Source: Fusobacteriaceae bacterium
Lineage (GTDB): Bacteria > Fusobacteriota > Fusobacteriia > Fusobacteriales > Fusobacteriaceae
Reading direction: 5' to 3'
DNA: 64,000 nucleotides
Assembly: GCA_900764925.1 (NCBI GenBank)
Contig: CAAFPW010000002.1
Coordinates: 12,526-76,525 of the forward strand
Part shown: piece after piece, positions 18,284 to 27,227 of the stretch
Numbering within the stretch: the first letter of the stretch is position 1
Layout of the letters: every line of letters starts with the position of its first letter
Notes under the pieces: model-generated
The model's input: the letters and a program-made list of their open reading frames with translations, nothing else
The model's database searches: none
What the model was told of the DNA's origin: nothing
Position numbers and translations under genes: made by a program

Positions 18284-19822
18284 TTATAGATGGATAGCGA
18301 TTCCGGGTCCTATTGGTAATCCTATTAAGAACCAAACTACCATAAGCATTGTCCAACCAATTAAGAAACACATTGAGTATGGAAGCATTAGAGAGATAAG
18401 AGTTCCCATTCCACCATCTTTTTTATATTTTTGCATAAATGCCACAGCCATAGCAAAGTAAGACATAAGTGGAGATATGATGTTTGTTGATGAATCTCCT
18501 ATTCTGTAAGCTAACTGAGTAAATTCAGGTGTATATCCCAATTGCATAAGCATAGGTACGAATACTGGTGCCATAATTGCCCATTTAGCTGAAGCTGATC
18601 CCATGAATAGATTGATGAATCCTGTTAAGAAAATGAAAGCTACTATCAATGGTAATCCTGTAAATCCTATTGATTTTAAAGTGTCAGCTCCGTTTACAGC
18701 TATTACTGTTCCTAAATTTGTATATCCAAAGTATGCTATAAATTGAGATGCTGTAAATACGATAGCCATGTATCCACCCATTCCAGCTAGAGCTTTAGAC
18801 ATTAATTTAGCTACATCTTTATCATTTTTTATAGTTCCTGCTACATATCCATAAACTATACCAGGTAGTAAGAAGAATAACATCATTGATGTGATAAGTC
18901 CATTTGAAGTCCAAGCTTTAAGAGTTCCATTTTCTCTAAATACTGCATTCTCTGGAATAGTACATACAGCCATTATAATAACAAATATTATCATTACTAC
19001 GAAAGCTGCTTTTAAACCTTTTTTCTCCTCTGGAGAGATAGTTGTCATATCTACTTCATGCTCTCCTTCATATTTACCAAGTCTTGGCTCTATAACTTTC
19101 TCTGTTATAAATGTTCCTAAAGCTGTGATTAAGAAAGTTGATACAAACATGAAATAGTAGTTAGCTGTTGCAGCTACAAAGTAATTGTGATCTAAAAGTC
19201 TTGCTGCCTCTGTTGTAATTCCTCCAAGTAATGGGTCAGTTGTTCCTAATAAAAGGTTGGCAGAGAATCCTCCAGATACCCCAGCAAAAGCTGCTGCAAG
19301 TCCAGCAAGTGGATGTCTTCCAAAAGATAAAAAGATAACTGCTCCAAGTGGAACTAACACAACATATCCAGCATCAGAAGCTATATTTGACATAACTCCA
19401 GCAAATACAACCACAGCTGTAATAGCTCTTTTTGGAGTTGAAGTAACTATCTTCTTAATAAGTACTGACATAAGTCCACTACCTTCACATACACCTATAC
19501 CAATAACCCCTATCAAAACTGTTCCTAATGGTGCAAATCCAGTAAAGTTCTTAATCATAGAGTTAAATATATATCTAACTCCAGCTGCTGTTGTAAGTGA
19601 TTTTACCTGTACAGTTGTTTCCTCAAAATTTCCTGTTGCTTTATTTAAAGCTTCATATGTAACTGACATTCCCATCTTTGCTGCTATTCCTGAAATAAGT
19701 ATAATAGCTACACAAAATAAGAAGAATAGAGTTACTGGATGAGGTAATTTATTTCCTCCTACCTCAATAAAATCTAGAAACTTGTTAACAAAACCTTTTT
19801 TTTCAGTAGTTTGTTTCTCCAT
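18284..19822 (-). CDS. AbgT-family transporter
   Basis: A 512-residue inner-membrane protein with many hydrophobic segments. The N-terminal block FVNKFLDFIEVGGNKLPHPVTLF is the AbgT hallmark (split here only by context), and internal blocks such as NIASDAGYVVLVPLGA and IGDSSTNIISPLMSYF are typical of the family. AbgT proteins import p-aminobenzoyl-glutamate in E. coli; other members export sulfonamides by proton exchange, so direction and substrate are open. GGAGGG precedes the ATG. It stands alone between its own promoter and terminator; the divergent neighbour is shikimate kinase, whose pathway leads to p-aminobenzoate, which may be coincidence. Confidence 0.92.
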   Translation of the reverse strand: MEKQTTEKKGFVNKFLDFIEVGGNKLPHPVTLFFLFCVAIILISGIAAKMGMSVTYEALNKATGNFEETTVQVKSLTTAAGVRYIFNSMIKNFTGFAPLGTVLIGVIGIGVCEGSGLMSVLIKKIVTSTPKRAITAVVVFAGVMSNIASDAGYVVLVPLGAVIFLSFGRHPLAGLAAAFAGVSGGFSANLLLGTTDPLLGGITTEAARLLDHNYFVAATANYYFMFVSTFLITALGTFITEKVIEPRLGKYEGEHEVDMTTISPEEKKGLKAAFVVMIIFVIIMAVCTIPENAVFRENGTLKAWTSNGLITSMMLFFLLPGIVYGYVAGTIKNDKDVAKLMSKALAGMGGYMAIVFTASQFIAYFGYTNLGTVIAVNGADTLKSIGFTGLPLIVAFIFLTGFINLFMGSASAKWAIMAPVFVPMLMQLGYTPEFTQLAYRIGDSSTNIISPLMSYFAMAVAFMQKYKKDGGMGTLISLMLPYSMCFLIGWTMLMVVWFLIGLPIGPGIAIHL

Positions 19823-19897
19823 TTTCCCTCCTAAAATATTATATATTTTTCTATTTTTGAACTTTTTCTTTATAAAAAGAATGGTTAGTTCATTCAG

Positions 19898-19926
19898 ATT
19901 ATACTTTATATTACAAATAAAATCAA
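19898..19926 (-). promoter_or_regulatory. Promoter of the AbgT gene
   Basis: On the minus strand TTGATT (19926-19921) and a perfect TATAAT (19903-19898) are separated by 17 bases, 76 bases before the gene start. This is one of the best promoters in the window. Confidence 0.7.
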
Positions 19927-19978
19927 CAAAAATTTTCAGAATTTTAAAAATTTCTTTCTTTTATTTGATAAATATACA

Positions 19979-19987
19979 TGTTATAAT
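19979..19987 (+). promoter_or_regulatory. Extended -10 promoter of aroK
   Basis: TGTTATAAT (TG at 19979-19980, TATAAT at 19982-19987) lies 19 bases before the aroK start. The -35 is weak, as expected for an extended -10. The leader would be very short, just covering the AAGGAGGAG site. Confidence 0.5.
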
Positions 19988-20006
19988 ATTTTCTAAGGAG
20001 GAGTAG

Positions 20007-20522
20007 ATGAAAGATAATATTGCACTTATAGGGTTTATGGGAAGTGGTAAAAGTACCATAGGAAAGATACTAGCTAAATACATGGATATGAAATTTATTG
20101 ATATAGATAAAATGATTGCTGCTCGTGAGAAAAAAACTATTCCTGAAATTTTTGCTGAGAAGGGGGAGCAATATTTTAGAAAATTAGAAAGAGATATTGT
20201 CTTTGAAGAATCTCTTAACAATAATATTGTTATTGCTACTGGCGGAGGAGTCATCATTGACAATGAAAACATAAAAAATCTTAAAGAATCCTCTTTTATT
20301 GTCTATCTCGATTGTACCATTGAGTGCATATATGAAAGAGTAAAAAATAGCAAATCTCGTCCCCTTCTCAATGTGGAAAACATGTTTGAAAAGATACAGG
20401 AACTTCATCAAAAAAGAGAGTTATTATATAAGATATCTAGTGATTTTACTGTAAAAATAGATATAGATAGTAATATGTATGATACAGCTGAAAAAATAAA
20501 AAAAGCATATATAGAAAGCTAA
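20007..20522 (+). CDS. aroK: Shikimate kinase
   Basis: This 171-residue kinase phosphorylates shikimate in the pathway to aromatic amino acids and folate. Walker A GFMGSGKS is at 9-16, the shikimate-binding IDIDKMI follows at about 31-37, RKLERD contributes the substrate arginine, and ATGGGVI is the third family motif. Lid SRPLL is present. The length is normal. AAGGAGGAG precedes the ATG. It is followed after 16 bases by a dehydrogenase gene, so the two may be co-transcribed, although no functional link is evident. Other shikimate-pathway genes are not in the window. Confidence 0.95.
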   Translation: MKDNIALIGFMGSGKSTIGKILAKYMDMKFIDIDKMIAAREKKTIPEIFAEKGEQYFRKLERDIVFEESLNNNIVIATGGGVIIDNENIKNLKESSFIVYLDCTIECIYERVKNSKSRPLLNVENMFEKIQELHQKRELLYKISSDFTVKIDIDSNMYDTAEKIKKAYIES

Positions 20523-20538
20523 TAAGGAGTTGATTACT

Positions 20539-21321
20539 ATGTTTAATGAAAGTAGAGTTAATGGAAAGATTGCTTTAGTTACTGGGGGAACAAGTGGAAT
20601 TGGAAAATCTTGTGCAATAGCTTTGGCTAAACTTGGAATGAATGTCATCATAACTGGGAGAAGAGAAAATCTTTTAGAAGATGTAAAAAAAGAGTTAGAA
20701 GAGAGATATTCAGTTAAATCTTTAGCTATAAAATTAGATGTAAGAGATCCTCAAGAGGTAAAAGAAAAGTTAGGAAATCTACCTACTGAATGGAAGGATA
20801 TAGATGTTCTTATAAATAACGCTGGTTTAGCTTTAGGACTAGATAAACTTTATACAAATACAGCTGAGGATATTTCAACTGTTATAGATACAAATGTTAA
20901 AGGACTTTTATATGTTACAAACACAGTTGTACCACATATGATAGAGAGAGATGTTCCAACTACTATTATCAACATAGGATCTGTTGCTGGTGATTCAGCA
21001 TATGCTGGTGGAGCTGTATATTGTGCTTCTAAAGCAGCTGTTAAAATTTTATCTGATGGACTTAGAATAGATTTAGTAGATACTAAAATCAAAGTAACTG
21101 ATGTAAAACCTGGGCTTGTAGAAACTGATTTTAGTAAGGTAAGATTTAAAGGGGATGAAGAGAGAGCTAAAAAAGTTTATCAAGGAATTGAGCCTTTAAC
21201 TCCAGATGATGTAGCTGAAACAGTTGCCTATATAGCAAATCTTCCTGCTAATGTCCATATCGCTGAGATCACTATGTTATGTAACAATCAAGCTGACGGA
21301 CGTACAATTTATAAAAGATAA
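20539..21321 (+). CDS. ydfG: NADP-dependent short-chain dehydrogenase, YdfG-like
   Basis: This 260-residue classical short-chain dehydrogenase has the cofactor motif TGGTSGIG (15-22), NNAG (93-96) and the catalytic triad Ser148, Tyr161, Lys165 (YCASK). The C-terminal block VETDFSKVRFKGDEERA and LPANVHI match the YdfG family, which oxidises L-allo-threonine, serine and 3-hydroxy acids. The Arg-rich segment after beta 2 (TGRRENL) suggests NADP. I chose ATG 20539, nine bases after AAGGAG; a TTG at 20530 lies inside the ribosome site. It is sandwiched between aroK and a small cysteine protein in one plus-strand unit. Confidence 0.92.
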   Translation: MFNESRVNGKIALVTGGTSGIGKSCAIALAKLGMNVIITGRRENLLEDVKKELEERYSVKSLAIKLDVRDPQEVKEKLGNLPTEWKDIDVLINNAGLALGLDKLYTNTAEDISTVIDTNVKGLLYVTNTVVPHMIERDVPTTIINIGSVAGDSAYAGGAVYCASKAAVKILSDGLRIDLVDTKIKVTDVKPGLVETDFSKVRFKGDEERAKKVYQGIEPLTPDDVAETVAYIANLPANVHIAEITMLCNNQADGRTIYKR

Positions 21322-21337
21322 TTTTAAGGAGTTCAAA

Positions 21338-21532
21338 TTGGAAAAATATTTAATTAGTAAAGAGGAAAAAGAAAGTTATTTAAAGGAGTATCCTGTTTTA
21401 GAGTGTGAGCACTCTATCGGAATCGATTATGATGGGTATGTTTCAGTAAAATGTAAAAAATTAACTGGAACTTGTACATATAAAAACTCTTCTAAAAATG
21501 AGTATCTAAATTGTAAAGTATTAAATAAATAG
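21338..21532 (+). CDS. Small cysteine-containing protein with a TTG start
   Basis: An open frame of 64 residues begins with TTG at 21338, six bases after a perfect AAGGAG; the longer in-frame ATG at 21251 lies inside the dehydrogenase gene and lacks a ribosome site. The product is hydrophilic with four cysteines (ECEHS, VKCKK, GTCTY, LNCKV) and one nearby His, a pattern that could bind a metal, but no family is recognised. It has no signal peptide. It ends 12 bases before a strong terminator, so it is the last gene of aroK-ydfG-this. Real but uncharacterised. Confidence 0.6.
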   Translation: MEKYLISKEEKESYLKEYPVLECEHSIGIDYDGYVSVKCKKLTGTCTYKNSSKNEYLNCKVLNK

Positions 21533-21543
21533 AGAGTTTAAAT

Positions 21544-21584
21544 AAAAGAGGCTATGTAAGTTTTATATTACAAGCCTCTTTTTT
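21544..21584. terminator. Bidirectional terminator between the aroK unit and alr
   Basis: A 10-bp stem (AAAAGAGGCT / AGCCTCTTTT at 21544-21553 and 21573-21582) has T tracts on both strands and a 19-base loop. It can end the plus-strand aroK unit and the convergent alr gene. Confidence 0.85.
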
Positions 21585-21590
21585 CTTAAG

Positions 21591-22640
21591 TTATTTTATT
21601 ACTCTTTCTATTCTTGGATTTAAAATTGTCAACATCTCATATATATTCATCTTATTATGAGCTACAACCTTACTGATATCATGATATAAAACTACCCTAT
21701 CTCCCTCTTTTACACTGGAATCTACCTCAATAAAAGTATTATCCATAGAAACTAGAGCAACAGGAAACTCCTTATTATTTATAAGACAATTCCCTCCCTC
21801 ATTGACTTTTAAATATCCATCAGCATAACCTATCTTTATCTTCGCTATATATTTTGCCCCTACAAAACCTAGCTCCTCTTTTGTTCCATAGGCTATATAT
21901 TTATTGTGAGAGATATCTCTTACCCCTGCTACCTCTCCCTCCAATGAGAATACCTGTCTTAAATTAGGATCAAAGAATCCCACCTCTTGTAATCCATAGA
22001 TTAACATTCCTGTTCTTATATGAGTTACATACTCACAATCAAAATTTAAAATTCCTGCACTATTTTGAAGATGTATCATTTCAAATCTATCTCTTCCTAA
22101 GTTATTTAAAATTCCTCCAAAAATAGTTATATACTCCAACCCCTCTTCATAATTTACAGAAAATAAATGGGAATAGATACCTCTAAATTTCAGGTCTCTA
22201 GCCTCGATATAATTTTTTAGCTCTTCAATGTCCTCAAGCAGTACTCCATTTCTTCCAAAACCAAAGTCTATTTTTAATTGTATTCTTTCACTCTCTATTC
22301 CAAACTCAACCAATTTTTTTAATTCATCTAAGGTATTGGCACTTACCTCTATCTCTTTTTTATCCTTTACAAGAGAAAAATCCCCTATACTTTCAAAAAT
22401 TAGGATTCTAACCCCCGATAATCCCATTTTTAAAATTCTCTCTGCCTCTACATATCTAGCTACTGCAAACTCCCTCTGTCCACTCTCATAAAGAATCCCC
22501 ACTATCTCCTCCATTCCATGTCCATAGGCATTTGCTTTTACAACAGATAAAACTTTTTTCCCCTTGTATCTTTGCAGATACTCCATATTGTGGATAAGAT
22601 TTTCCCTGTTTAAATACAACTTCATAGAATTTGCTACCAT
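21591..22640 (-). CDS. alr: Alanine racemase
   Basis: Alanine racemase makes D-alanine for peptidoglycan using PLP. The PLP lysine lies in VVKANAYGHG (Lys35); the second catalytic base is probably Tyr272 in IGYADGYLK; RTGMLIYG and the SHLFS segment also match. At 349 residues it is on the short side for the family. The start at 22640 has AGGAGGG at good spacing, although an inner ATG six codons later also exists. The MATE gene upstream ends 57 bases before it on the same strand, so the two may be co-transcribed, and an alanine symporter lies further upstream. Confidence 0.95.
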   Translation of the reverse strand: MVANSMKLYLNRENLIHNMEYLQRYKGKKVLSVVKANAYGHGMEEIVGILYESGQREFAVARYVEAERILKMGLSGVRILIFESIGDFSLVKDKKEIEVSANTLDELKKLVEFGIESERIQLKIDFGFGRNGVLLEDIEELKNYIEARDLKFRGIYSHLFSVNYEEGLEYITIFGGILNNLGRDRFEMIHLQNSAGILNFDCEYVTHIRTGMLIYGLQEVGFFDPNLRQVFSLEGEVAGVRDISHNKYIAYGTKEELGFVGAKYIAKIKIGYADGYLKVNEGGNCLINNKEFPVALVSMDNTFIEVDSSVKEGDRVVLYHDISKVVAHNKMNIYEMLTILNPRIERVIK

Positions 22641-22697
22641 TGTATCCCTCCTAATTTTTTCCCTAAATATTTCGTTATTATCATTATACTATATTTT

Positions 22698-24053
22698 TTA
22701 TCTTTTTAATACTGATCTCCATGAAGTTTTAGTTACTAAATAATAGAATAAAAATCCTGCCACATAGTTAGAAACTAAATTTCCCCAAAATACAGAATCA
22801 ACTCCTAACCATCTCTTAGTCATCAATATAAATATATATCTTATGAACCATACTCTCAAAATTCCCATAAGAAGAGGCATTCTTGTTCTTCCCAATCCAA
22901 TGAAAGCTCCTTGAGAAACCATATAGATACCAAACCCTATTATTGAAAATGTATAAATTTTCAAAGAGTGATCTGCTAAATTCACTATTGTTTCATTATC
23001 TTGGAAAAGTCTTACCAAATAATTACTACTAGGTAGGAATAAGATTATAATAATCAAAGAGATTATCAAACTTACTCTACAACCATATATAAAAGATTTT
23101 TTTGCGTTTTTAGGTTTTCTTGCTCCTATATTCATACTTACCATAGTTGTTACAGTAGTTCCAATGGAAGATGGAAGGTTAAAACACATAGCATTTATAT
23201 TACTTGCTATTGTTTGAGCAGTCAAAACATAAGCTCCATATTTCTCAACTTCCATATTTATTAAAAAGAATCCGAAGTTAATAAGTGAGTAGGTTATCAT
23301 AGTCGGAAGAGCTAATACTAACAATCTCTTTAACAATGGAAAATCAAAAGAGAACCCTTTTAATTCCAATCTTGTCATACTCTCTTTAACAAATAGATCA
23401 TAGTACATCCAAATAGCAATTATTATATATGAACATAGAGAAGCCATTACAGCTCCTATTACTCCCCAATGTAAAACAGCTAAGAATAGAGTATTAAATA
23501 TTATTTTTAAAAGTAACAGTATTATCATTCTAATCAAGGTTGCCTCTGGTTGTCCAGTAGCATTCTTTATAGCGTTGAAAATAGCTGCCATAAATAGCAT
23601 AGGTATTACTATGGCATACAGAGTAAGATATAAAAATACATCATAAGCTATCTCTGGACTAATATTTTTAGTAACTACAGAAGCAAAAATAATTGAAGTG
23701 GGTGCCACAATCAATCCTATAATAAAGGAAAATACCATTATCTGAGTAGAAACTTTTTTTACCCGTTCTAAATCCCCTGTCCCGTTTATCTGTCCTACGA
23801 TAGCCATAGAAGCCACTCCCAACCCCTGTGAAAGAGCATTTATTATGTTTATAATAGGCTGTCCAAATCCTACAGCAGCAGCTACCAAATATCCTGAAGT
23901 TCTATTTAAAAATAGTCCATCAGATAGGGGTATAAGAGATTGTACCATTCCCATCAGAAGAGTAGGAAAAGAAAGAAACAATAATGTGTTAAGAATATTT
24001 CCGTTTAATATCATTTCACGACGTTTCTCAACATTATTAGATAGAAATTTCAT
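22698..24053 (-). CDS. MATE-family multidrug/cation exporter
   Basis: A 451-residue inner-membrane protein with about 12 hydrophobic segments in two related halves. LLFLSFPTLLMGMVQSLIPLSD near the N terminus, GFGQPIINIINALSQGLGVA, and KNATGQPEATLIRM in the middle are MATE signatures. MATE exporters expel cationic drugs or metabolites in exchange for Na+ or H+. The start has GGTGAGG upstream. It precedes alr on the same strand with a 57-base gap. The substrate cannot be told; the link to alr may be only positional. Confidence 0.9.
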   Translation of the reverse strand: MKFLSNNVEKRREMILNGNILNTLLFLSFPTLLMGMVQSLIPLSDGLFLNRTSGYLVAAAVGFGQPIINIINALSQGLGVASMAIVGQINGTGDLERVKKVSTQIMVFSFIIGLIVAPTSIIFASVVTKNISPEIAYDVFLYLTLYAIVIPMLFMAAIFNAIKNATGQPEATLIRMIILLLLKIIFNTLFLAVLHWGVIGAVMASLCSYIIIAIWMYYDLFVKESMTRLELKGFSFDFPLLKRLLVLALPTMITYSLINFGFFLINMEVEKYGAYVLTAQTIASNINAMCFNLPSSIGTTVTTMVSMNIGARKPKNAKKSFIYGCRVSLIISLIIIILFLPSSNYLVRLFQDNETIVNLADHSLKIYTFSIIGFGIYMVSQGAFIGLGRTRMPLLMGILRVWFIRYIFILMTKRWLGVDSVFWGNLVSNYVAGFLFYYLVTKTSWRSVLKR

Positions 24054-24147
24054 AAAAACCTCACCTTCCAGTATATTTTTTTCAAGATGTTATATATTTA
24101 CTATCCTATCATATTTTTTAATCAAATAGAAGAGATTATTGTAGCTA

Positions 24148-24202
24148 AAAATAAAAAAAATTCAAGAGCTTGTTAAGATAAAATTTATAACAATCTCTTG
24201 AA
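24148..24202 (-). terminator. Terminator of the alanine symporter gene
   Basis: A stem of about 15 bp (24161-24176 with 24187-24202, TTCAAGAG...CTCTTGAA, one mismatch) is followed on the minus strand by TTTTTTTTATTTTT. It ends the symporter gene upstream of the MATE gene. Confidence 0.85.
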
Positions 24203-24220
24203 TTTCTAACATATTAATTT

Positions 24221-25552
24221 TTACTTATTGAAAAATCTTTTCTCATAATCTTTTAAACTCTCAAGTGCTTTTGAAACCAAAGGAAAAACTCCAATCATGT
24301 TTACAATTGTCATAAGTCCTAGACCTAAGTCTGCTAAACTCCACACTAGGAAATTTTGTCTAATTCCTCCCCAGTATAACATGATCAATGTAAAAATTTT
24401 AAAAGCTTCTTGTGGCCACTCCTTCTCACATAAAAAGTATAGATTTGGTTTAGCATAGAAACTTATTCCTAAAATTGTACTGAAAGAGAAAAGGAATAAA
24501 ATTATAGCTGTAAAGATAACTCCCCACTCTCCAACATGATATCTAAAAGCCTCTTGAAGTAGTGTCATTCCACCTAATCCCTCTTGTACATGTCCTTTTG
24601 ATAAAAGGATTACAAAGGCAGTAGCACTACAAATTACAACTGTATCCACTAAAACTCCTAACGCTTGGATAAGTCCTTGTTTAGCTGGATGTTCTACCTC
24701 AGCCGCCGCTGCTGCACATGGAGCCGAACCAGAACCAGCCTCATTAGAGAAAAGCCCTCTCTTTACTCCCTCCATTACAACACTACCAAAAGTTCCTCCT
24801 AAAAACTGTTTTACTCCAAAAGCATGTTGAAATATATCTACCATAGTTTCAGCCATAAGTCCCATATTTTTAATTATAATATAGAAAACTACTATCAAGT
24901 ATAGTGCAGCCATAAAAGGAACCATCTTATCTAAAACTTTTACTATCTTATTTCTATTTCCAAATAACACTCCGGCTGATAATACTACCAATATTAATGA
25001 TGTTATGCTTGTATTCATTCCAAAGGCTGTATTGAAAGATTCTGTAACAGAGTTAGAGATTACTTGGAAAACTCCTCCCCAACAGATTAGAGCAAATATT
25101 ACAAATAGTACTCCCAATCCTTTTTGATTAAGTCCTTTTTTCAAAAAGTAAGGAGCTCCTCCTCTGTATCCTCCATGTGGATCTTTCTCTCTATAAAGTA
25201 TTGCAATAGTTGATTCTACAAACGCTGTTGATGAGTTCAAAAGAGCAACTACCCACATCCAAAATACAGAACCAGGACCACCAACAGAAACAGCTGCAAC
25301 AACTCCAGCTAGATTTCCTACTCCTACCCTTGAAGCTGTACTGATACAAAAAGCTTGGAAAGATGAAACTTGATCTTTTCCAACCTTAGACTTCTCAGTT
25401 AAAAGTTGACACATATGTGCAAATAATCTAAATTGTACTCCCCTAGTTCTAATAGTAAATATTATCCCACTTACAACCAACAGGACTACTAATAGATTTT
25501 TGTTCCACATAACTCCATTAATAACATTGACTAAATTTTCAAAAAAATTCAT
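24221..25552 (-). CDS. Sodium:alanine/glycine symporter (AGCS family)
   Basis: A 443-residue inner-membrane protein of the alanine or glycine:cation symporter family. Hallmarks are ASRVGVGNLAGVVAAVSVGG, YRGGAPYFLKKGL, RGLFSNEAGSGSAP and many hydrophobic segments. It imports alanine or glycine with Na+. AAGGAG precedes the ATG at 25552. It is single-gene: a long hairpin terminator closes the unit upstream, and its own terminator follows it. The nearness of alanine racemase suggests a neighbourhood for alanine use, although the genes are not one operon. Confidence 0.94.
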   Translation of the reverse strand: MNFFENLVNVINGVMWNKNLLVVLLVVSGIIFTIRTRGVQFRLFAHMCQLLTEKSKVGKDQVSSFQAFCISTASRVGVGNLAGVVAAVSVGGPGSVFWMWVVALLNSSTAFVESTIAILYREKDPHGGYRGGAPYFLKKGLNQKGLGVLFVIFALICWGGVFQVISNSVTESFNTAFGMNTSITSLILVVLSAGVLFGNRNKIVKVLDKMVPFMAALYLIVVFYIIIKNMGLMAETMVDIFQHAFGVKQFLGGTFGSVVMEGVKRGLFSNEAGSGSAPCAAAAAEVEHPAKQGLIQALGVLVDTVVICSATAFVILLSKGHVQEGLGGMTLLQEAFRYHVGEWGVIFTAIILFLFSFSTILGISFYAKPNLYFLCEKEWPQEAFKIFTLIMLYWGGIRQNFLVWSLADLGLGLMTIVNMIGVFPLVSKALESLKDYEKRFFNK

Positions 25553-25579
25553 AAAATTCTCCTTCTTAACTATTTTAAT

Positions 25580-25660
25580 ATATAAAAAACGACTGTATTA
25601 AGTTAATCCCAGAATTGTTCTACTAAAAGAATAACCCTAAATTAATCTTAATTCAGTCGT
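25580..25660 (-). terminator. Long-stem terminator after the PP-loop gene
   Basis: A 20-bp near-perfect stem (25589-25607 with 25641-25660; outer arm ACGACTG / CAGTCGT) encloses 33 bases that can themselves fold, and is followed on the minus strand by TTTTTTATATA. It ends the pgm-hemW-yggS-sepF operon and lies only 37 bases upstream of the symporter start, so it may double as a leader structure. Confidence 0.8.
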
Positions 25661-25689
25661 TCTACTTTACCTATTTATCTACAATTCTA

Positions 25690-26691
25690 CTATCCTACTA
25701 TTTGATATTTTTTCATAAACTCTTCTACTTTTGCTACATCTACTACTGGTACTTTTGAGATTTGATTATTGATTCTAACCTCTATCTCATCTTTACCCTT
25801 ACACTTTGAATATCTTGAGAATAACTCTTTTACTGAGTTCATCTCTTCCTCTGTAAACTCTCCAAAACCTAACATATGAGGTCCTGGCACTCTGTGTCCA
25901 CAGAGATAAAAACTTCCTAACTCTCTATATCCTGCTATTTTTTCATTTCCTTCTTGATCTCTACCTACAAATAGATACTTTCCTTTTTCCAATCTATAAA
26001 ATCTGCTCTTTTTAATTAAATGGAAAAGGAAAGAGTATTCCTCTTCAAGATAACCATCTTTTTCCAATATTGATAGTCTATCAGAAAAAGCTGGATCTGT
26101 CAAGAGACAACCTCCACCTGGACTTGGATACTCCACCAATCCATATTTTTCCATAAGTTCCATCTGTACATGTCTACTTCTTCCTTGAATATCCAAAAGT
26201 TTTTCTCTATCTATCCATCCTTCTAACTCTGGTTTACTTGGTGGTAAAAGTTTAGCTGATAGAGGTCTAACTATTAATTCATCCATACCTGAAAGTTTTT
26301 TTACCTTTTCTAAAGCAGCTGCATTTTGTGACATAGGTCTTTGACCTAATACCTCACCAGAGATTACAAAGTCAGCATCATATTTTTCTAAAAGTTCCCC
26401 TGCCACTTTAAACATAAGAGAGTGACAATCTATACATGGATTCATATTTTTTCCTCTTCCATATACAGGATTTTTTACTACCTCTGTATGTCTTCTTTCA
26501 AAGTGTACGTACTCAACTTTTATTCCTAACTGTTCAGCCATTTTTTCAGCTTTCTCATTTTTTCCACCAAAAAAATGTGATACAAAGTTTAATCCAATAA
26601 CTTCTATCCCCTGATCTTTTACAACTTTTATTGCTAAAGCACTATCAAGTCCTCCTGAAAATAGTGCTAACGCTCTTCTTTTTTCCTTCAC
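25690..26691 (-). CDS. PP-loop ATPase, tRNA-thiolation-like
   Basis: A 333-residue protein with the ATP pyrophosphatase PP-loop SGGLDSALA (12-20) and the cysteine segment MNPCIDCHSLMF that is shared with thiouridylases of the MnmA group. SPGGGCLLTD adds a further Cys. This family is often annotated as a tRNA 2-thiouridylase-like protein, but it lacks the full MnmA domain set; the exact nucleoside is unknown. The start is GTG at 26691, with GAGG five bases upstream. It is the last gene of its operon, 2 bases after sepF, and is followed by a long-stem terminator. Confidence 0.82.
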   Translation of the reverse strand: MKEKRRALALFSGGLDSALAIKVVKDQGIEVIGLNFVSHFFGGKNEKAEKMAEQLGIKVEYVHFERRHTEVVKNPVYGRGKNMNPCIDCHSLMFKVAGELLEKYDADFVISGEVLGQRPMSQNAAALEKVKKLSGMDELIVRPLSAKLLPPSKPELEGWIDREKLLDIQGRSRHVQMELMEKYGLVEYPSPGGGCLLTDPAFSDRLSILEKDGYLEEEYSFLFHLIKKSRFYRLEKGKYLFVGRDQEGNEKIAGYRELGSFYLCGHRVPGPHMLGFGEFTEEEMNSVKELFSRYSKCKGKDEIEVRINNQISKVPVVDVAKVEEFMKKYQIVG

Positions 26692-26693
26692 TT

Positions 26694-27212
26694 CTACCTC
26701 TCTTCTCTTCCAAAATCCTTAAAAATTCTAGGATTCATAGTTTTCTTATCCTCATAATATACCTTCATACTCTTAGGAACTATTGTGTAAACTTTTTTAC
26801 TGATAACTAGATAGTTCGATTCCTTTACAGTCATAGCTCCAGATAAAAAGTTCATAAGTCTAATTGCAGTATCCTCATCTAAGTATTCAAGGTTAAGAGT
26901 AACCATCTTATCCGCTCTTATATAATCAACTATTTTTCTACAATCAGAAAAAGTTTTAGGGTCTAAAAAGATTGTTTGGCAATTACTTCCACTACTAATT
27001 TCATTTTCTAAACTTGAAGTTTGTTTCTGCTTAAACGGAGTGTGTGGAACATGAGAAGTTGTAACTGTTTCTTTCTCTTGCTCTACATTCCCTCTATTTA
27101 CCTCAACTTCTGTGATTCCACTCTCTTCAAACTCTAACTCTTCCTCTGTTTCTACACCATCTGGAAATCCTAAAAATTCTTTTAAGCTTTCCCATGTTTT
27201 CTTCTTACTCAT
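26694..27212 (-). CDS. sepF: Cell division protein SepF
   Basis: SepF bundles FtsZ filaments and tethers them to the membrane. The 172-residue product has a variable acidic linker (about 15-85) and a C-terminal SepF domain: FLDPKTFSDCRKIVDYIRAD, VTLNLEYLDEDTAIRLMNFL and SGAMTVKESNYLVIS. The N-terminal membrane-binding helix is not obvious; residues 4-16 (KKTWESLKEFLGF) could form an amphipathic one. AAGGAGGAG precedes the ATG. The YggS gene lies 15 bases upstream, the same pairing as ylmE-ylmF of Bacillus. SepF is usual in Gram-positives and cyanobacteria, and unusual in diderms. Confidence 0.93.
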   Translation of the reverse strand: MSKKKTWESLKEFLGFPDGVETEEELEFEESGITEVEVNRGNVEQEKETVTTSHVPHTPFKQKQTSSLENEISSGSNCQTIFLDPKTFSDCRKIVDYIRADKMVTLNLEYLDEDTAIRLMNFLSGAMTVKESNYLVISKKVYTIVPKSMKVYYEDKKTMNPRIFKDFGREER

Positions 27213-27227
27213 CTACTCTCCTCCTTA

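Noticed and set aside
19257..19742. 161-residue frame antisense to the AbgT gene
   Set aside because: Shadow of a well-supported membrane protein; no ribosome site.
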